DNA of 64,000 bases from Pseudooceanicola sp. (GTDB taxonomy: Bacteria; Pseudomonadota; Alphaproteobacteria; Rhodobacterales; Rhodobacteraceae): positions 1 to 64,000 of the forward strand of contig NZ_JARGNH010000020.1 of the NCBI RefSeq assembly GCF_029213205.1. Reading direction: 5' to 3'. The translations under genes and the position numbers were made by a program. Shown piece after piece: positions 15,365 to 24,088 of the stretch. Each line of letters opens with the position of its first letter. Within the stretch, counting starts at the first letter, position 1. The notes under the pieces are model-generated. The model was not told where the DNA came from and did not search any database. It was given only the letters and a program-made list of their open reading frames with translations.

Positions 15365-17266
15365 TTATTTTTGAAACACATATGTCCCGGGTGCACCGGT
15401 TATGGCCGTATACCCCGCTTTTGGTGCGCCCATTGCAGGTGGCATTGTCAGTGCGCCTGATCTGCTGTCCAGCCAAGCGACCCAAGCCTCCCACCACGAT
15501 CCGTCCTGCTTATCGGTCTCTGCGACCCATGACTGCGGATCGAGATAGCGATCCATCTTGTTCTTTGTCCGGACCCTGTAGGATCTGTGCGGATGGCCGG
15601 GGTCGCTAACAATGCCCGCGTTGTGGCCCCCGCTGGTCAGCGCAAAGGTCACGTCGGTATCGGTCAACGCCCCGATTTTGAAGACGGAGGGCCAAGGGGC
15701 GACATGATCTTTTTCGGTCCCGACCGCAAAAATCGGGGCGCGGATGTCTGACAATGAAACGGGACGGCCGCCGACCTTGAAGTGCCCCTCGGCCAGATCG
15801 TTGTTAAGGTAGAGCTTTCGCAGATATTCGGAATGCATGGCATAAGGCATGCGCGTGCCATCCGCGTTCCAGGCCATGAGGTCGTTCTCAAACGGTTGCT
15901 CGCCCTTCAGATAATTTTGTGTCACGCGAGACCAGAGCAGGTCGTTTGAGCGAAGCATCTGGAACGCTCCGGCCATCTGGGTGGTGTCGAGATAGCCTTG
16001 TTTCCACATAACGCTGTCCAGGAAGGAAAGCTGGCTCTCATTGATGAAAAGCTGCAATTCGCCGGGTTCGGTGAAATCGACCTGACTGGCCAGTAGAGAC
16101 AATGATGCGAATGGGTCATCTTTGCCTCGGGCAATCGCGGCAGCCGCAATTGCCAACAGGGTCCCGCCCAGGCAATAGCCGGTCGCGTGGATTTTCTGGC
16201 CCGGAATGATCGCCTTGATCGCGTCGAGCGCAGCCATCACGCCCAGTTGGCGATAGTCCTCCATGGTCAGGTCACGATCGCTTGCGTCGGGATTCTTCCA
16301 CGAAATCATGAAGACGCTGTACCCCTGACCCACGAGATACTTCACCAGAGAGTTCTGCGGGGAGAGGTCGAGGATGTAGTATTTCATGATCCAGGCCGGG
16401 ACGATCAGGATCGGCTCGGGGTGTACGGTCTCCGTGAGCGGGGCATACTGGATGAGTTCGATCAACCGATTGCGATAAACGACCTCGCCTTTCGTCACCG
16501 CGACGTCCCGCCCCGGCTGGAAATCCTCAGCGCCTTCGGGGGATGCGTCAGTCATCATCCGCCGCATGTCTGTTGCTAAATTCTGCGCACCTCGAACCAG
16601 GTTCAGGCCGCGGTCTTTGCGGGTTTGTTTCTGTATCTCGGGGTTGGTGGCCAGGAAATTGGACGGCGAGACCGTATCAAGAAGCTGTCTCACCAGGAAT
16701 TGCAGTTGGCGTTCGTGCTCGGCCGTGACACCCGGAACGCCGGTGACCGCATTGTGCCACCACTGCTGCTGAAGCAGGAACCCCTGATAAATCGTGTTGA
16801 ATGGCGGCAACTGCCAAGCGTCACCGCTGAACCGATCATCCTGTGGCAGGGGCTCAATGCAAGGTTCGGTCTTATCGGTCAACTTGGTATGGGTGATCGC
16901 AAACCGGGCGTGCCGGCGGGCCTTGTCGACTGCCTTTTCGGTGAGTTGCAAGTGTTTGCCCGGCGCGGCGACAATATGTGTGGCCCAGTCGAACCAAGCG
17001 CCCATCACTGCAGCTGGCGACAACCCATGTGTGAAACGGGCAATGGACGCATTCGCGGCATGATTGAGGGTTTCATGTACGATAGACATCGCACCAGCAT
17101 CTTCCGGGGCCCGTGGCAAAGCCGCTGCCTTCATATCCCGGTCATCGGGTTCACGTGCAGGGGGCAGAGGTTGGTCCACTCCGCGACGCCCCCCCACTGT
17201 GCCAGACTCATTTTTGGCATCCCCCCTGCGCGGCGACACCATTGTCTCCTTGCCCGCGTTCTCCAT
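15365..17266 (-). CDS. phaC: Poly(3-hydroxyalkanoate) synthase, class I type
   Basis: Polymerises hydroxyacyl-CoA into storage polyester. The ATG at 17266 (633 residues) has AAGGAGG upstream; the frame is open to 17344. The N-terminal PhaC domain (about 95-270, with PFNTIYQGFLLQQQWW) precedes an alpha/beta hydrolase fold. The lipase-like box GYCLGG carries the nucleophile Cys365; the partner Asp lies near VGTEKDHVAPW and the His in SGGHNAGIV. The first 75 residues are low-complexity and charged. The gene is divergent from a TetR-controlled exporter operon, with a 20-bp palindrome 90 bp upstream, so the same regulator may act here. No phaP, phaZ or phaA lies next to it. Confidence 0.9.
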   Translation of the reverse strand: MENAGKETMVSPRRGDAKNESGTVGGRRGVDQPLPPAREPDDRDMKAAALPRAPEDAGAMSIVHETLNHAANASIARFTHGLSPAAVMGAWFDWATHIVAAPGKHLQLTEKAVDKARRHARFAITHTKLTDKTEPCIEPLPQDDRFSGDAWQLPPFNTIYQGFLLQQQWWHNAVTGVPGVTAEHERQLQFLVRQLLDTVSPSNFLATNPEIQKQTRKDRGLNLVRGAQNLATDMRRMMTDASPEGAEDFQPGRDVAVTKGEVVYRNRLIELIQYAPLTETVHPEPILIVPAWIMKYYILDLSPQNSLVKYLVGQGYSVFMISWKNPDASDRDLTMEDYRQLGVMAALDAIKAIIPGQKIHATGYCLGGTLLAIAAAAIARGKDDPFASLSLLASQVDFTEPGELQLFINESQLSFLDSVMWKQGYLDTTQMAGAFQMLRSNDLLWSRVTQNYLKGEQPFENDLMAWNADGTRMPYAMHSEYLRKLYLNNDLAEGHFKVGGRPVSLSDIRAPIFAVGTEKDHVAPWPSVFKIGALTDTDVTFALTSGGHNAGIVSDPGHPHRSYRVRTKNKMDRYLDPQSWVAETDKQDGSWWEAWVAWLDSRSGALTMPPAMGAPKAGYTAITGAPGTYVFQK

Positions 17267-17355
17267 GAAACTGGCCTCCTTAGCCTGCATCGAGACGGTT
17301 TTGGCAAAGACTGAAGCCCGAACCGCACATTGTGACAGAATCATCTGGCTAGAAA

Positions 17356-17375
17356 GATAGTAATCAGTTACTATC
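17356..17375. promoter_or_regulatory. 20-bp perfect palindrome, probable TetR operator
   Basis: GATAGTAA, spacer TCAG, TTACTATC lies between the divergent phaC (start 17266) and the operon starting at 17441 whose second gene encodes a TetR-family repressor. Length, symmetry and position fit a TetR-type operator controlling one or both directions. Confidence 0.65.
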
Positions 17376-17440
17376 CAAAAGCAAGCGGCGCTGAAATGTG
17401 AAGCGGAAGTTCACCTAACAGCAACCAAAGGAGACCCATC

Positions 17441-17851
17441 ATGTTCACCGGCGAGTCCGATATCTCAGCGGGTCTCTTGTTCCTCACATTGTTCATGCTC
17501 TATGGTTTTTTTCTGATTTATGGGCGCGATTTTTCTCTCGAAAAAAAGCCGTGGATCGCGGGCCATGGTGTTGGAACGCACTTCGAATCGCGACTGTCCC
17601 ATGCGCACGGCAATCTGTTTGCGCTGCTCAACATCGGGGTTGGTTTGGTGCTGTCGCGAATGTCGTTGCCCTCAGCCGCAACCTACTGGATTTCCGGGCT
17701 GGCACTGGCGGGCATGTTCATGCCGCTGGGGATTCTCGCTGAGGTGCTGTTTGGCGCGTCATCAATCGTTGTCATCGGCAGCGGATTGTCGATGAGTCTA
17801 GCCATGGGACAGCTCACTTTCGCGGTTTGGCAATTGGAGAAGAATTCATGA
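17441..17851 (+). CDS. Small integral membrane protein of the TetR operon
   Basis: 136 residues with four predicted membrane segments: about 10-30 (GLLFLTLFMLYGFFLIYG), 58-78, 83-105 (YWISGLALAGMFMPLGIL) and 108-130. Between the first two lies a polar loop with HGVGTHFESRLSHAHGN, with several histidines. I do not recognise the family. AAAGGAG precedes the ATG. Its stop overlaps the tetR start (ATGA), so it is the first gene of a five-gene exporter operon and may be the sensor or an accessory membrane subunit. That role is inference. Confidence 0.75.
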   Translation: MFTGESDISAGLLFLTLFMLYGFFLIYGRDFSLEKKPWIAGHGVGTHFESRLSHAHGNLFALLNIGVGLVLSRMSLPSAATYWISGLALAGMFMPLGILAEVLFGASSIVVIGSGLSMSLAMGQLTFAVWQLEKNS

Positions 17852-18492
17852 ACGCAGGTCCGCAGCCAAGGAAACTTCCTGCAGATGAACGGCGGAACGT
17901 CACGGTCACAGCCGTTGTCGAACTTGCGGCCACGACGAACCCCGCCGAAATCACGACAGCCGCAATCGCAAAGCATATGAACCTGACCCAAGGTGCGCTG
18001 TTTCGCCATTTCCCCAACAAGGAGGCCATCTGGCAAGCCGTAATGAAATGGGTGGCCGAACGTCTCATGGCGCGGATCGAAAAGGCGGCTGAAGGGATCG
18101 GTTCGTCGCTGGAGTCGCTACAGGCGATGTTTCTTGCCCATGTCTCCTTTGTTGCAGAGCATCCCGGCGCGCCACGGATGCTCTTTGGTGAATTGCAGGG
18201 AGCAAACACAACACCGGCAAAACGACTCGCAAGCCAGATGATGAAACAATACGCGGCGCGGGTCGTCCACCTTATCGAAGCCGGAAAAGCGCAGGGCGAA
18301 CTACATCCCGAATTGGATAACGAAGCCGCTGCGACGTTGTTTATCGGCACGATTCAGGGGCTTGTTATGCAGTCCCTGATCGCTGGGGACATGGAGCGGA
18401 TGTGCGCCGACGCACCGCGCGTTTTCGCGATCTACCGGCGCGGCATCGCTTCGACGCAGGTCGCGAAACATGCCACAGAAGGAATTTCCTAG
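17848..18492 (+). CDS. TetR/AcrR-family transcriptional regulator
   Basis: 214 residues from the ATG at 17848, chosen for GGAGAAG upstream and overlap with the preceding stop. The N-terminal helix-turn-helix spans about 15-60 (ITTAAIAKHMNLTQGALFRHFPNKEAIWQAV), the classic TetR signature. The C-terminal ligand-binding half resembles the AcrR/YbiH group that controls HlyD-ABC exporters. It most likely represses its own operon by binding the palindrome at 17356-17375, and may also act on the divergent phaC. The inducer is unknown. Confidence 0.9.
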   Translation: MNAGPQPRKLPADERRNVTVTAVVELAATTNPAEITTAAIAKHMNLTQGALFRHFPNKEAIWQAVMKWVAERLMARIEKAAEGIGSSLESLQAMFLAHVSFVAEHPGAPRMLFGELQGANTTPAKRLASQMMKQYAARVVHLIEAGKAQGELHPELDNEAAATLFIGTIQGLVMQSLIAGDMERMCADAPRVFAIYRRGIASTQVAKHATEGIS

Positions 18493-18494
18493 TC

Positions 18495-19550
18495 ATGTCA
18501 CGAAAACTGTCCATAGCTCTTGTCCTGGCGGTGCTTGCTGCGTTTCTGGGCTACGCCGCTTGGAAGGTGCTTCTGGCCCCGAACGACCTGCCTCCCGACG
18601 GCTTCGCACGCGGCAATGGCCGGATCGAAGCGGATCTGATCGACATCTCGACGCGACTGACCGGCCGTGTCGCTGAGATCTCCGTGCGCGAGGGCGATCT
18701 GGTGCAATCCGGTAATCTGCTGGCGACCATGGATACGAACGAGTTGGAGGCACAGCGGATGCGCGCGCAAGCCGCCGTGGCGAGCGCTGAAGCGGCCGTC
18801 GCGGTCGCCGTTGCAGGCGTGACCCAGGCCGAGGCGAAGCTGGCGTTGTCCCAGAGCGAGTCGGCCCGGGCCGAAACGCTGAGCGCACGCGGTGTTGTCT
18901 CCGGCGAAGAGCTGGACATAAAGCGCACCGAGGCGCAACTGTCGGAGGCGGGTCTTGCCGCGGCGCGTGCGGGCGTTGTTGCGAAACAACGCGGCGTTGA
19001 TGCGGAAAACGCCGCCCTTCGCGAGATCGAGGCGCGGATCGCCGATAGCGCGCTTTACGCGCCTGCCGCCGGGCGTGTTCTTTACCGGCTGGCGCAGCCG
19101 GGAGAGGTTCTCGGCAGCGGCGGAAAGGTGCTGACCCTGGTCAGCCTTGGCGAGGTCTATATGGAGTTCTTTTTGCCCGCCAGCGCCGCGCCGCGAGTTC
19201 GGTTGGGCGACGAGGCGCGCATCGTCGTCGACATCATGCCGGATGTTTCGATCCCTGCCGTGGTCAGCTTTGTCGCGCCGCAGGCGCAGTTTACGCCAAA
19301 ACAGGTTGAAACCATCGAAGAGCGCGAAAGTTTGATGTTTCGTATTCGCGTGCGCATCCCGTCCGAAATGGTTTCGGCGCGGCTCACTCAGGTCAAGACC
19401 GGGGTGCGTGGCATTGCCTGGGTGCGGCTGGCGGGATCGGATGGCGAGGTCATGGACTGGCCAGAGGGTTTGACACCTCCTGTTGCGACCGAATTGCCGG
19501 CTTCGCTCGACGGGACCGGATCAGGTGAAGGGGATGCGGCCTCGCAATGA
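18495..19550 (+). CDS. HlyD-family membrane fusion protein (YhiI/YbhG-like)
   Basis: 351 residues from the ATG at 18495, two bases after tetR. An N-terminal membrane anchor (about 5-24, IALVLAVLAAFLGYAAWKVL) is followed by a biotinyl-lipoyl-like domain (RIEADLIDISTRLTGRVAEI), an alanine-rich coiled-coil hairpin (about 90-180) and a beta barrel (about 210-300). It would bridge the inner-membrane ABC exporter encoded next to an outer-membrane channel, which is not encoded here. The start of the ATPase gene overlaps its stop (ATGA). Confidence 0.9.
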   Translation: MSRKLSIALVLAVLAAFLGYAAWKVLLAPNDLPPDGFARGNGRIEADLIDISTRLTGRVAEISVREGDLVQSGNLLATMDTNELEAQRMRAQAAVASAEAAVAVAVAGVTQAEAKLALSQSESARAETLSARGVVSGEELDIKRTEAQLSEAGLAAARAGVVAKQRGVDAENAALREIEARIADSALYAPAAGRVLYRLAQPGEVLGSGGKVLTLVSLGEVYMEFFLPASAAPRVRLGDEARIVVDIMPDVSIPAVVSFVAPQAQFTPKQVETIEERESLMFRIRVRIPSEMVSARLTQVKTGVRGIAWVRLAGSDGEVMDWPEGLTPPVATELPASLDGTGSGEGDAASQ

Positions 19551-22327
19551 CCGACCGCGCTGACATTCCCGACACCAAAAACCCGCCGGTGGCGCAGCTG
19601 GATCAGGTAAGTCACAGCTATGGCAAGGTTCTTGCCTTAAACAAGGTCACACTGGATTTGCCTGCTGGGCAGATGATCGGGCTGATCGGACCGGACGGTG
19701 TCGGCAAGTCGACGTTGATGGCCCTGGTCGCCGGGGCCAAGAAGCTGCAGACCGGGCAGGTCCAGACGCTTGGGGGCGACATGACCTCTGCGCGTCACCG
19801 GGCCAATGCCGGGCGGCGGATCGCCTTCATGCCGCAGGGGTTGGGGCGCAATCTTTACCACGATCTCAGCCTGCACGAGAATCTGGACTTCTTTGGCAAG
19901 CTCTTTGGGCTGAACCGGGCAGAGCGTGCGGCGCGCATCCTGCGCCTGACCCGCGCCACCGGTCTTGCCGCGTTCATGGACCGGCCCGCAGGCAAGCTGT
20001 CGGGGGGGATGAAGCAAAAATTGGGGCTTTGCGCCGCTCTGATCCATGACCCGGATTTCCTGCTTCTGGACGAACCCACAACCGGGGTTGATCCGCTGTC
20101 GCGGCGTCAGTTCTGGGATTTGATCGACGCGATCCGCGCCGATCGGCCCGAGATGAGCGTGCTGGTGTCCACCGCCTATATGGAAGAGGCCGCGCGCTTC
20201 GGCCATCTGGTGGCGATGGAGGGCGGGCGCGTGTTGGCCGAAGGCAGCCCCGCCGATCTTATGGAGCGGACCGGAAAGACAACGGTGGAAGCGGCCTATG
20301 TGGCGCTGTTGGGTGGTGACAGCGCCGATACGCAAGCGCCCGAAAGACCCGTGGCCAAGGCCGAATTCAAGTCCGGACCACCCGCCATTCGTGCCGAAAG
20401 CCTGACCAAGCGGTTTGGCGATTTCACCGCCGTCGATGCGGTCAGCTTCGAGATCGCGCGCGGCGAGATCTTCGGCTTTCTGGGCTCGAACGGCTGCGGC
20501 AAGACAACGACGATGAAAATGCTGACCGGGCTGACACCTGCAACCGATGGTGAGGCGTGGATCTTTGGCAAGGCAGTCGATGCGCAGAACCTCGACGCGC
20601 GCCGCCGGGTCGGTTTCATGTCGCAATCCTTCTCCCTCTATGGCGAGTTGACGGTGCGGGAAAACCTGTTGCTGCATGCGCGCTTGTTTCATCTGGGTCA
20701 CAGGTTGACGACTGAACGGATGGCGGAACTGGTGCCGCGCTTTGGCCTTGAGCCCTATCTCGATCAGGGCGCCGCGTCGCTGCCGCTTGGGGTCCGCCAG
20801 CGCCTGTCACTGGCGGTCGCGGTGATCCAGGCGCCCGACATCCTGATTCTGGATGAGCCGACCTCGGGTGTCGATCCGCAGGCGCGCGATGCGTTTTGGG
20901 ATATGTTGCTGGAACTGGCGCGGCGTGATGGGGTGACGATCTTTATTTCGACGCATTTCATGGACGAAGGCATGCGTTGCGACCGAATTTCGCTGATGCA
21001 TGCCGGCAAGGTGCTGGTTTCGGATGAGCCAAAGGCGTTGATTGCGGCACGTGGGGTTGAGACGCTTGAAGACGCCTTCATCGCCTATATGACCGACGCC
21101 GCGCCACCAGAGGTGCCGACGGACGAAGGCCTCCTGACTGGCACTGACGCATCCGAGGCGGACACAGATGCGCCACGCTTCAGCCTGCAAAGGCTTCTGG
21201 CCTTCACCTCGCGAGAGGCAATGCAGGTGCGCCGTGATCCGGTACGACTGGTGTTTTCTTTTGTCGGCAGCGCACTGCTGTTGCTCATTATGTCCTTCGG
21301 CATCTCACAAGAGGTCCGCAACATCCCCTTCGCGGCATTCGATCTGGACCGCAGTCCCGAAAGCCGGGCCTACCTATCGGGGTTTGAGGACTCGGCCTGG
21401 TTCCTGCAAGCGCCCCCGATTTCCACCGCCGACGAACTGGAACGCAGGATGGCGAGCGGTGAGTTGGCGTTGGCGTTGCAAATCCCGCCGGGCTTCGGCA
21501 AATCCGTGCGCCGCGGGGAACCCCCCGAAATCGCAGGATTGATCGACGGATCTGACACAAATCGCGCAGGCACAGTGGAAAGCTATGTTGAAGGCGCCCA
21601 TGCGCATGTTCTGTCTGTCGGCGCGACATCGGCATTGGCTCTGGCCGATCTGGCGACACCGAGTGCTGCGAATGCGGCCGCCCCCGCGCAGCTGATCCCG
21701 CGTTTCCATTACAACCCGGCCATGGAGAGCTTGCCTGCCATCGGCCCGTCGATCCCTCCGCTTTTGTTGTTGCTGTTCCCGGCGATCCTGATGGCGGTCA
21801 GCGTCGCGCGGGAGAAAGAGATTGGCACCATCACCAATTTCTACGTCACCCCCACCAGCCGCGCCGAATTCCTGATCGGCAAACAACTGGTCTATATTGC
21901 CATAACGCTGTTGAATTTCGTGATCCTGACGGCGCTGGTGGTCACGGTCTTGGGCGTGCCACTCAAGGGTGATCCGGTGGCGCTGGTGTTGGGCGCCTTG
22001 CTCTATGCGGTGGCGGCAACCGGCTATGGGCTTGTCGTGTCGATGCTGACGAAAACACAGGTCACAGCCGTTTTTGCAGCGGCAATCCTGTCGGTTATGC
22101 CAACGCTGCAATTCTCGGGTATGATCACGCCTGTGTCGTCGCTGGAAGGTGCCGCGCGGATCATGGGCACGTTCTGGCCGACCACTTGGTATATGGGGAT
22201 CAGCGTCGGCACCTTCACCAAGGGGCTGGGCCTGTCCGAGCTTTCCAGCCACCTGCTACGTCTGGCCGCCTTCGGGCCGGTCCTGACCTTGCTGGCGGTG
22301 CTGGCCCTGCGCAAGCAGGAGCGCTGA
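19547..22327 (+). CDS. rbbA: ABC exporter, fused double ATPase and permease (RbbA/YhiH-like)
   Basis: 926 residues. First ATPase (about 15-260): Walker A GPDGVGKST, signature LSGGMKQKLGL, Walker B LLLDEPTTGVDP. Second ATPase (about 280-520): Walker A GSNGCGKTTT, degenerate signature LPLGVRQRLSL, Walker B LILDEPTSGVDP. The rest (about 550-926) is an ABC-2 type permease with one N-terminal membrane helix (VRLVFSFVGSALLLLIM), a large periplasmic domain and five C-terminal helices. Length and layout match RbbA/YhiH, found with YhiI-like and YhhJ-like partners as here. Substrate is unknown; drugs or lipophilic compounds are plausible. Confidence 0.92.
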   Translation: MTDRADIPDTKNPPVAQLDQVSHSYGKVLALNKVTLDLPAGQMIGLIGPDGVGKSTLMALVAGAKKLQTGQVQTLGGDMTSARHRANAGRRIAFMPQGLGRNLYHDLSLHENLDFFGKLFGLNRAERAARILRLTRATGLAAFMDRPAGKLSGGMKQKLGLCAALIHDPDFLLLDEPTTGVDPLSRRQFWDLIDAIRADRPEMSVLVSTAYMEEAARFGHLVAMEGGRVLAEGSPADLMERTGKTTVEAAYVALLGGDSADTQAPERPVAKAEFKSGPPAIRAESLTKRFGDFTAVDAVSFEIARGEIFGFLGSNGCGKTTTMKMLTGLTPATDGEAWIFGKAVDAQNLDARRRVGFMSQSFSLYGELTVRENLLLHARLFHLGHRLTTERMAELVPRFGLEPYLDQGAASLPLGVRQRLSLAVAVIQAPDILILDEPTSGVDPQARDAFWDMLLELARRDGVTIFISTHFMDEGMRCDRISLMHAGKVLVSDEPKALIAARGVETLEDAFIAYMTDAAPPEVPTDEGLLTGTDASEADTDAPRFSLQRLLAFTSREAMQVRRDPVRLVFSFVGSALLLLIMSFGISQEVRNIPFAAFDLDRSPESRAYLSGFEDSAWFLQAPPISTADELERRMASGELALALQIPPGFGKSVRRGEPPEIAGLIDGSDTNRAGTVESYVEGAHAHVLSVGATSALALADLATPSAANAAAPAQLIPRFHYNPAMESLPAIGPSIPPLLLLLFPAILMAVSVAREKEIGTITNFYVTPTSRAEFLIGKQLVYIAITLLNFVILTALVVTVLGVPLKGDPVALVLGALLYAVAATGYGLVVSMLTKTQVTAVFAAAILSVMPTLQFSGMITPVSSLEGAARIMGTFWPTTWYMGISVGTFTKGLGLSELSSHLLRLAAFGPVLTLLAVLALRKQER

Positions 22328-22329
22328 TC

Positions 22330-23454
22330 ATGCGGCAGCTGACAAACATCTTCTGGCTTGCTGGCAAGGAACTGAAAAGCGTTCTTGGTGACCCGGTCAT
22401 GGTCATTTTGATCCTGTGGTCCTTTGTTGTCGCTGTCATGCTTGAAGCAAGCGGTGCTGGCGACACGGTCTATAACGCCGCGATTGCCATTCTTGACGAA
22501 GACAACTCTGCGCTGACCCGGCAACTGACTGACGCTCTTGGCCCACCATGGTTCCAGCCACCAGTGATGATTGCGCCCGATCAGATGGCCACGGAAATGG
22601 ATGCCGGGCGGATCATGTTTGTGCTCAGCTTTCCACCGGGGTTTGAGGCCGATGTGATCGCGGGTCTTGCACCCGCCGTCCAGCTTGATGTGGATGCAAC
22701 GGCGGTCAGCCAGGCGCAGCTTGGCAGCGATTACATCGCCAATATCCTGACCTCTGAAACGCGCGCCTTTCTGTCGGGCAGCCCCGATGCGCCCGAGCCT
22801 GCCCTGCGGCTGGAACTGCGTCGCGCCTTCAACCCGAACGGCAACCCGGTTTGGTTCAAGGCCATGTCTTCGCTGCTGAACCAGCTTTCGCTGCTGACCA
22901 TCGCCCTGACCGGCGCTGCAATGCTGCGCGAGCGCGAGCAAGGCACCATCGAACATCTGATGGTGATGCCGCTGACGCCACTTGAAATCGCGCTCTCAAA
23001 AGTGCTGGCCAATGTTGTCGTGATTCTGGCAGCCTTCACGCTTTCGCTGATCTTTGTCGTCCAAGAGTTGTTGCAGGTTCCGGTCGCGGGATCGGTGCCG
23101 CTGCTCTTGGCCGGAACAGCGGTCTACCTGGCGGCGGCGGCGGCTATCGGCATGTTCCTGGGCACGATGGCGCGTAGCATGGCCCAGTTCGCGCTGTTGG
23201 TCATCATGGTCATCATTCCAATCATCATGCTGTCAGGCGGCATGGGGGCGATCGAAAGTCAGCCTGATATCGTGCAGCGTCTGACCATGGCGCTCCCGTC
23301 CCGGCATTTCCTGGCGTTCGCCAAGGCGGTTGTGTTTCGTGGAGCCGGGACCGGCGCAGTTTGGTTCGAACTATCGCTGATGGCAGGATTGGGGATAGCG
23401 TTTTTCGTGGCAAGCCTTGCGCTGTTCCGCCGCTCGATGAGCCTGTCTGGCTGA
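22330..23454 (+). CDS. yhhJ: ABC-2 type exporter permease (YhhJ-like)
   Basis: 374 residues from the ATG at 22330, two bases after the rbbA-like stop; the length equals that of YhhJ. One membrane helix at about 18-38 (VMVILILWSFVVAVML), a periplasmic domain (about 40-175), then five to six helices (LSLLTIALTGAAML, VVVILAAFTLSLIFVV, LLLAGTAVYLAAAAAIGMFL, FALLVIMVIIPIIMLSGGM). It would pair with the permease half of the fused ATPase to form the transport channel. It is the last gene of the TetR-controlled operon. Confidence 0.9.
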   Translation: MRQLTNIFWLAGKELKSVLGDPVMVILILWSFVVAVMLEASGAGDTVYNAAIAILDEDNSALTRQLTDALGPPWFQPPVMIAPDQMATEMDAGRIMFVLSFPPGFEADVIAGLAPAVQLDVDATAVSQAQLGSDYIANILTSETRAFLSGSPDAPEPALRLELRRAFNPNGNPVWFKAMSSLLNQLSLLTIALTGAAMLREREQGTIEHLMVMPLTPLEIALSKVLANVVVILAAFTLSLIFVVQELLQVPVAGSVPLLLAGTAVYLAAAAAIGMFLGTMARSMAQFALLVIMVIIPIIMLSGGMGAIESQPDIVQRLTMALPSRHFLAFAKAVVFRGAGTGAVWFELSLMAGLGIAFFVASLALFRRSMSLSG

Positions 23455-23476
23455 TCCCGTGGGTGGGCTGGGTAAT

Positions 23477-23757
23477 GCGCGAAGACGGGACCTGGAGTCG
23501 GTAGCGGCGTACATCGGCACGGCGATATCGCAGCATTTCAGCCGGACCGGCCCGTCAGATCTAGCCGAGTAAAGCTGACCGCGCGGAAAACCAATGTGCT
23601 GGCCCTGAGTGCAAGGGGGCTGCGCAATTCCGAGGTCGCGGCAAGTCTGAACCTGGCCGATACGACAGTGGCAAGCTTCATCAAGTCGATGTACCGCAAG
23701 CTCGGAATTTCCTCTCCGCCAGAGGCATCGTGGCACGCCACCCGGATGTGGTCAGAT
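23477..23757 (+). pseudogene. LuxR-type regulator remnant, frameshifted
   Basis: A first frame reads RRDLESVAAYIGTAISQHFS and ends near 23568. After a shift, a second frame reads KLTARKTNVLALSARGLRN, then VAASLNLADTTVASFIKSMY and RKLGIS. The second part is a GerE/LuxR recognition-helix domain. There is no start, the frames do not join, and the sequence after ASWHATR is unrelated. It is therefore the damaged tail of a LuxR-family gene, apparently cut off by the IS3 remnant that follows. Confidence 0.65.
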
Positions 23758-23906
23758 ACCTCGATCCCGCCGGGTTCGAAACGCGACTGGAAACTGAGCT
23801 TCCCGGCATTTTGCGATGTCTGTTTCTCTGTGCAACTGATGCGGGAGAGGTGGCTCGGTTGATCTGAACAGGTTCCGGGCGTTTTCCAAGTGGTTTTCCG
23901 CCTCGG

Positions 23907-23990
23907 CTACACCGCCACCGCTTCGGGCATCGGCGGGTTGAAGTCAGCCTGATCGGGCGTCCGGCCGTCAACCTTCTTGTCCTTTAGAGG
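23907..23990 (-). pseudogene. C-terminal fragment of an IS3-family transposase
   Basis: The minus strand reads KKVDGRTPDQADFNPPMPEA followed by VAV and a stop. This resembles the DGRTPDQAYFNLP tail of IS3-family OrfB transposases. Nothing upstream continues the catalytic domain. It marks an insertion scar between the LuxR remnant and macA; 23758-24088 holds no other recognisable gene. Confidence 0.55.
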
Positions 23991-24088
23991 GAAGACTGAC
24001 GCCACGTAAGGCGGCGGAAACGCCGCGCACGAACGTATAGAATTATTATTCGCAATTCTCACGGTTTCCGCCCGAAAGGCCTCAATTC

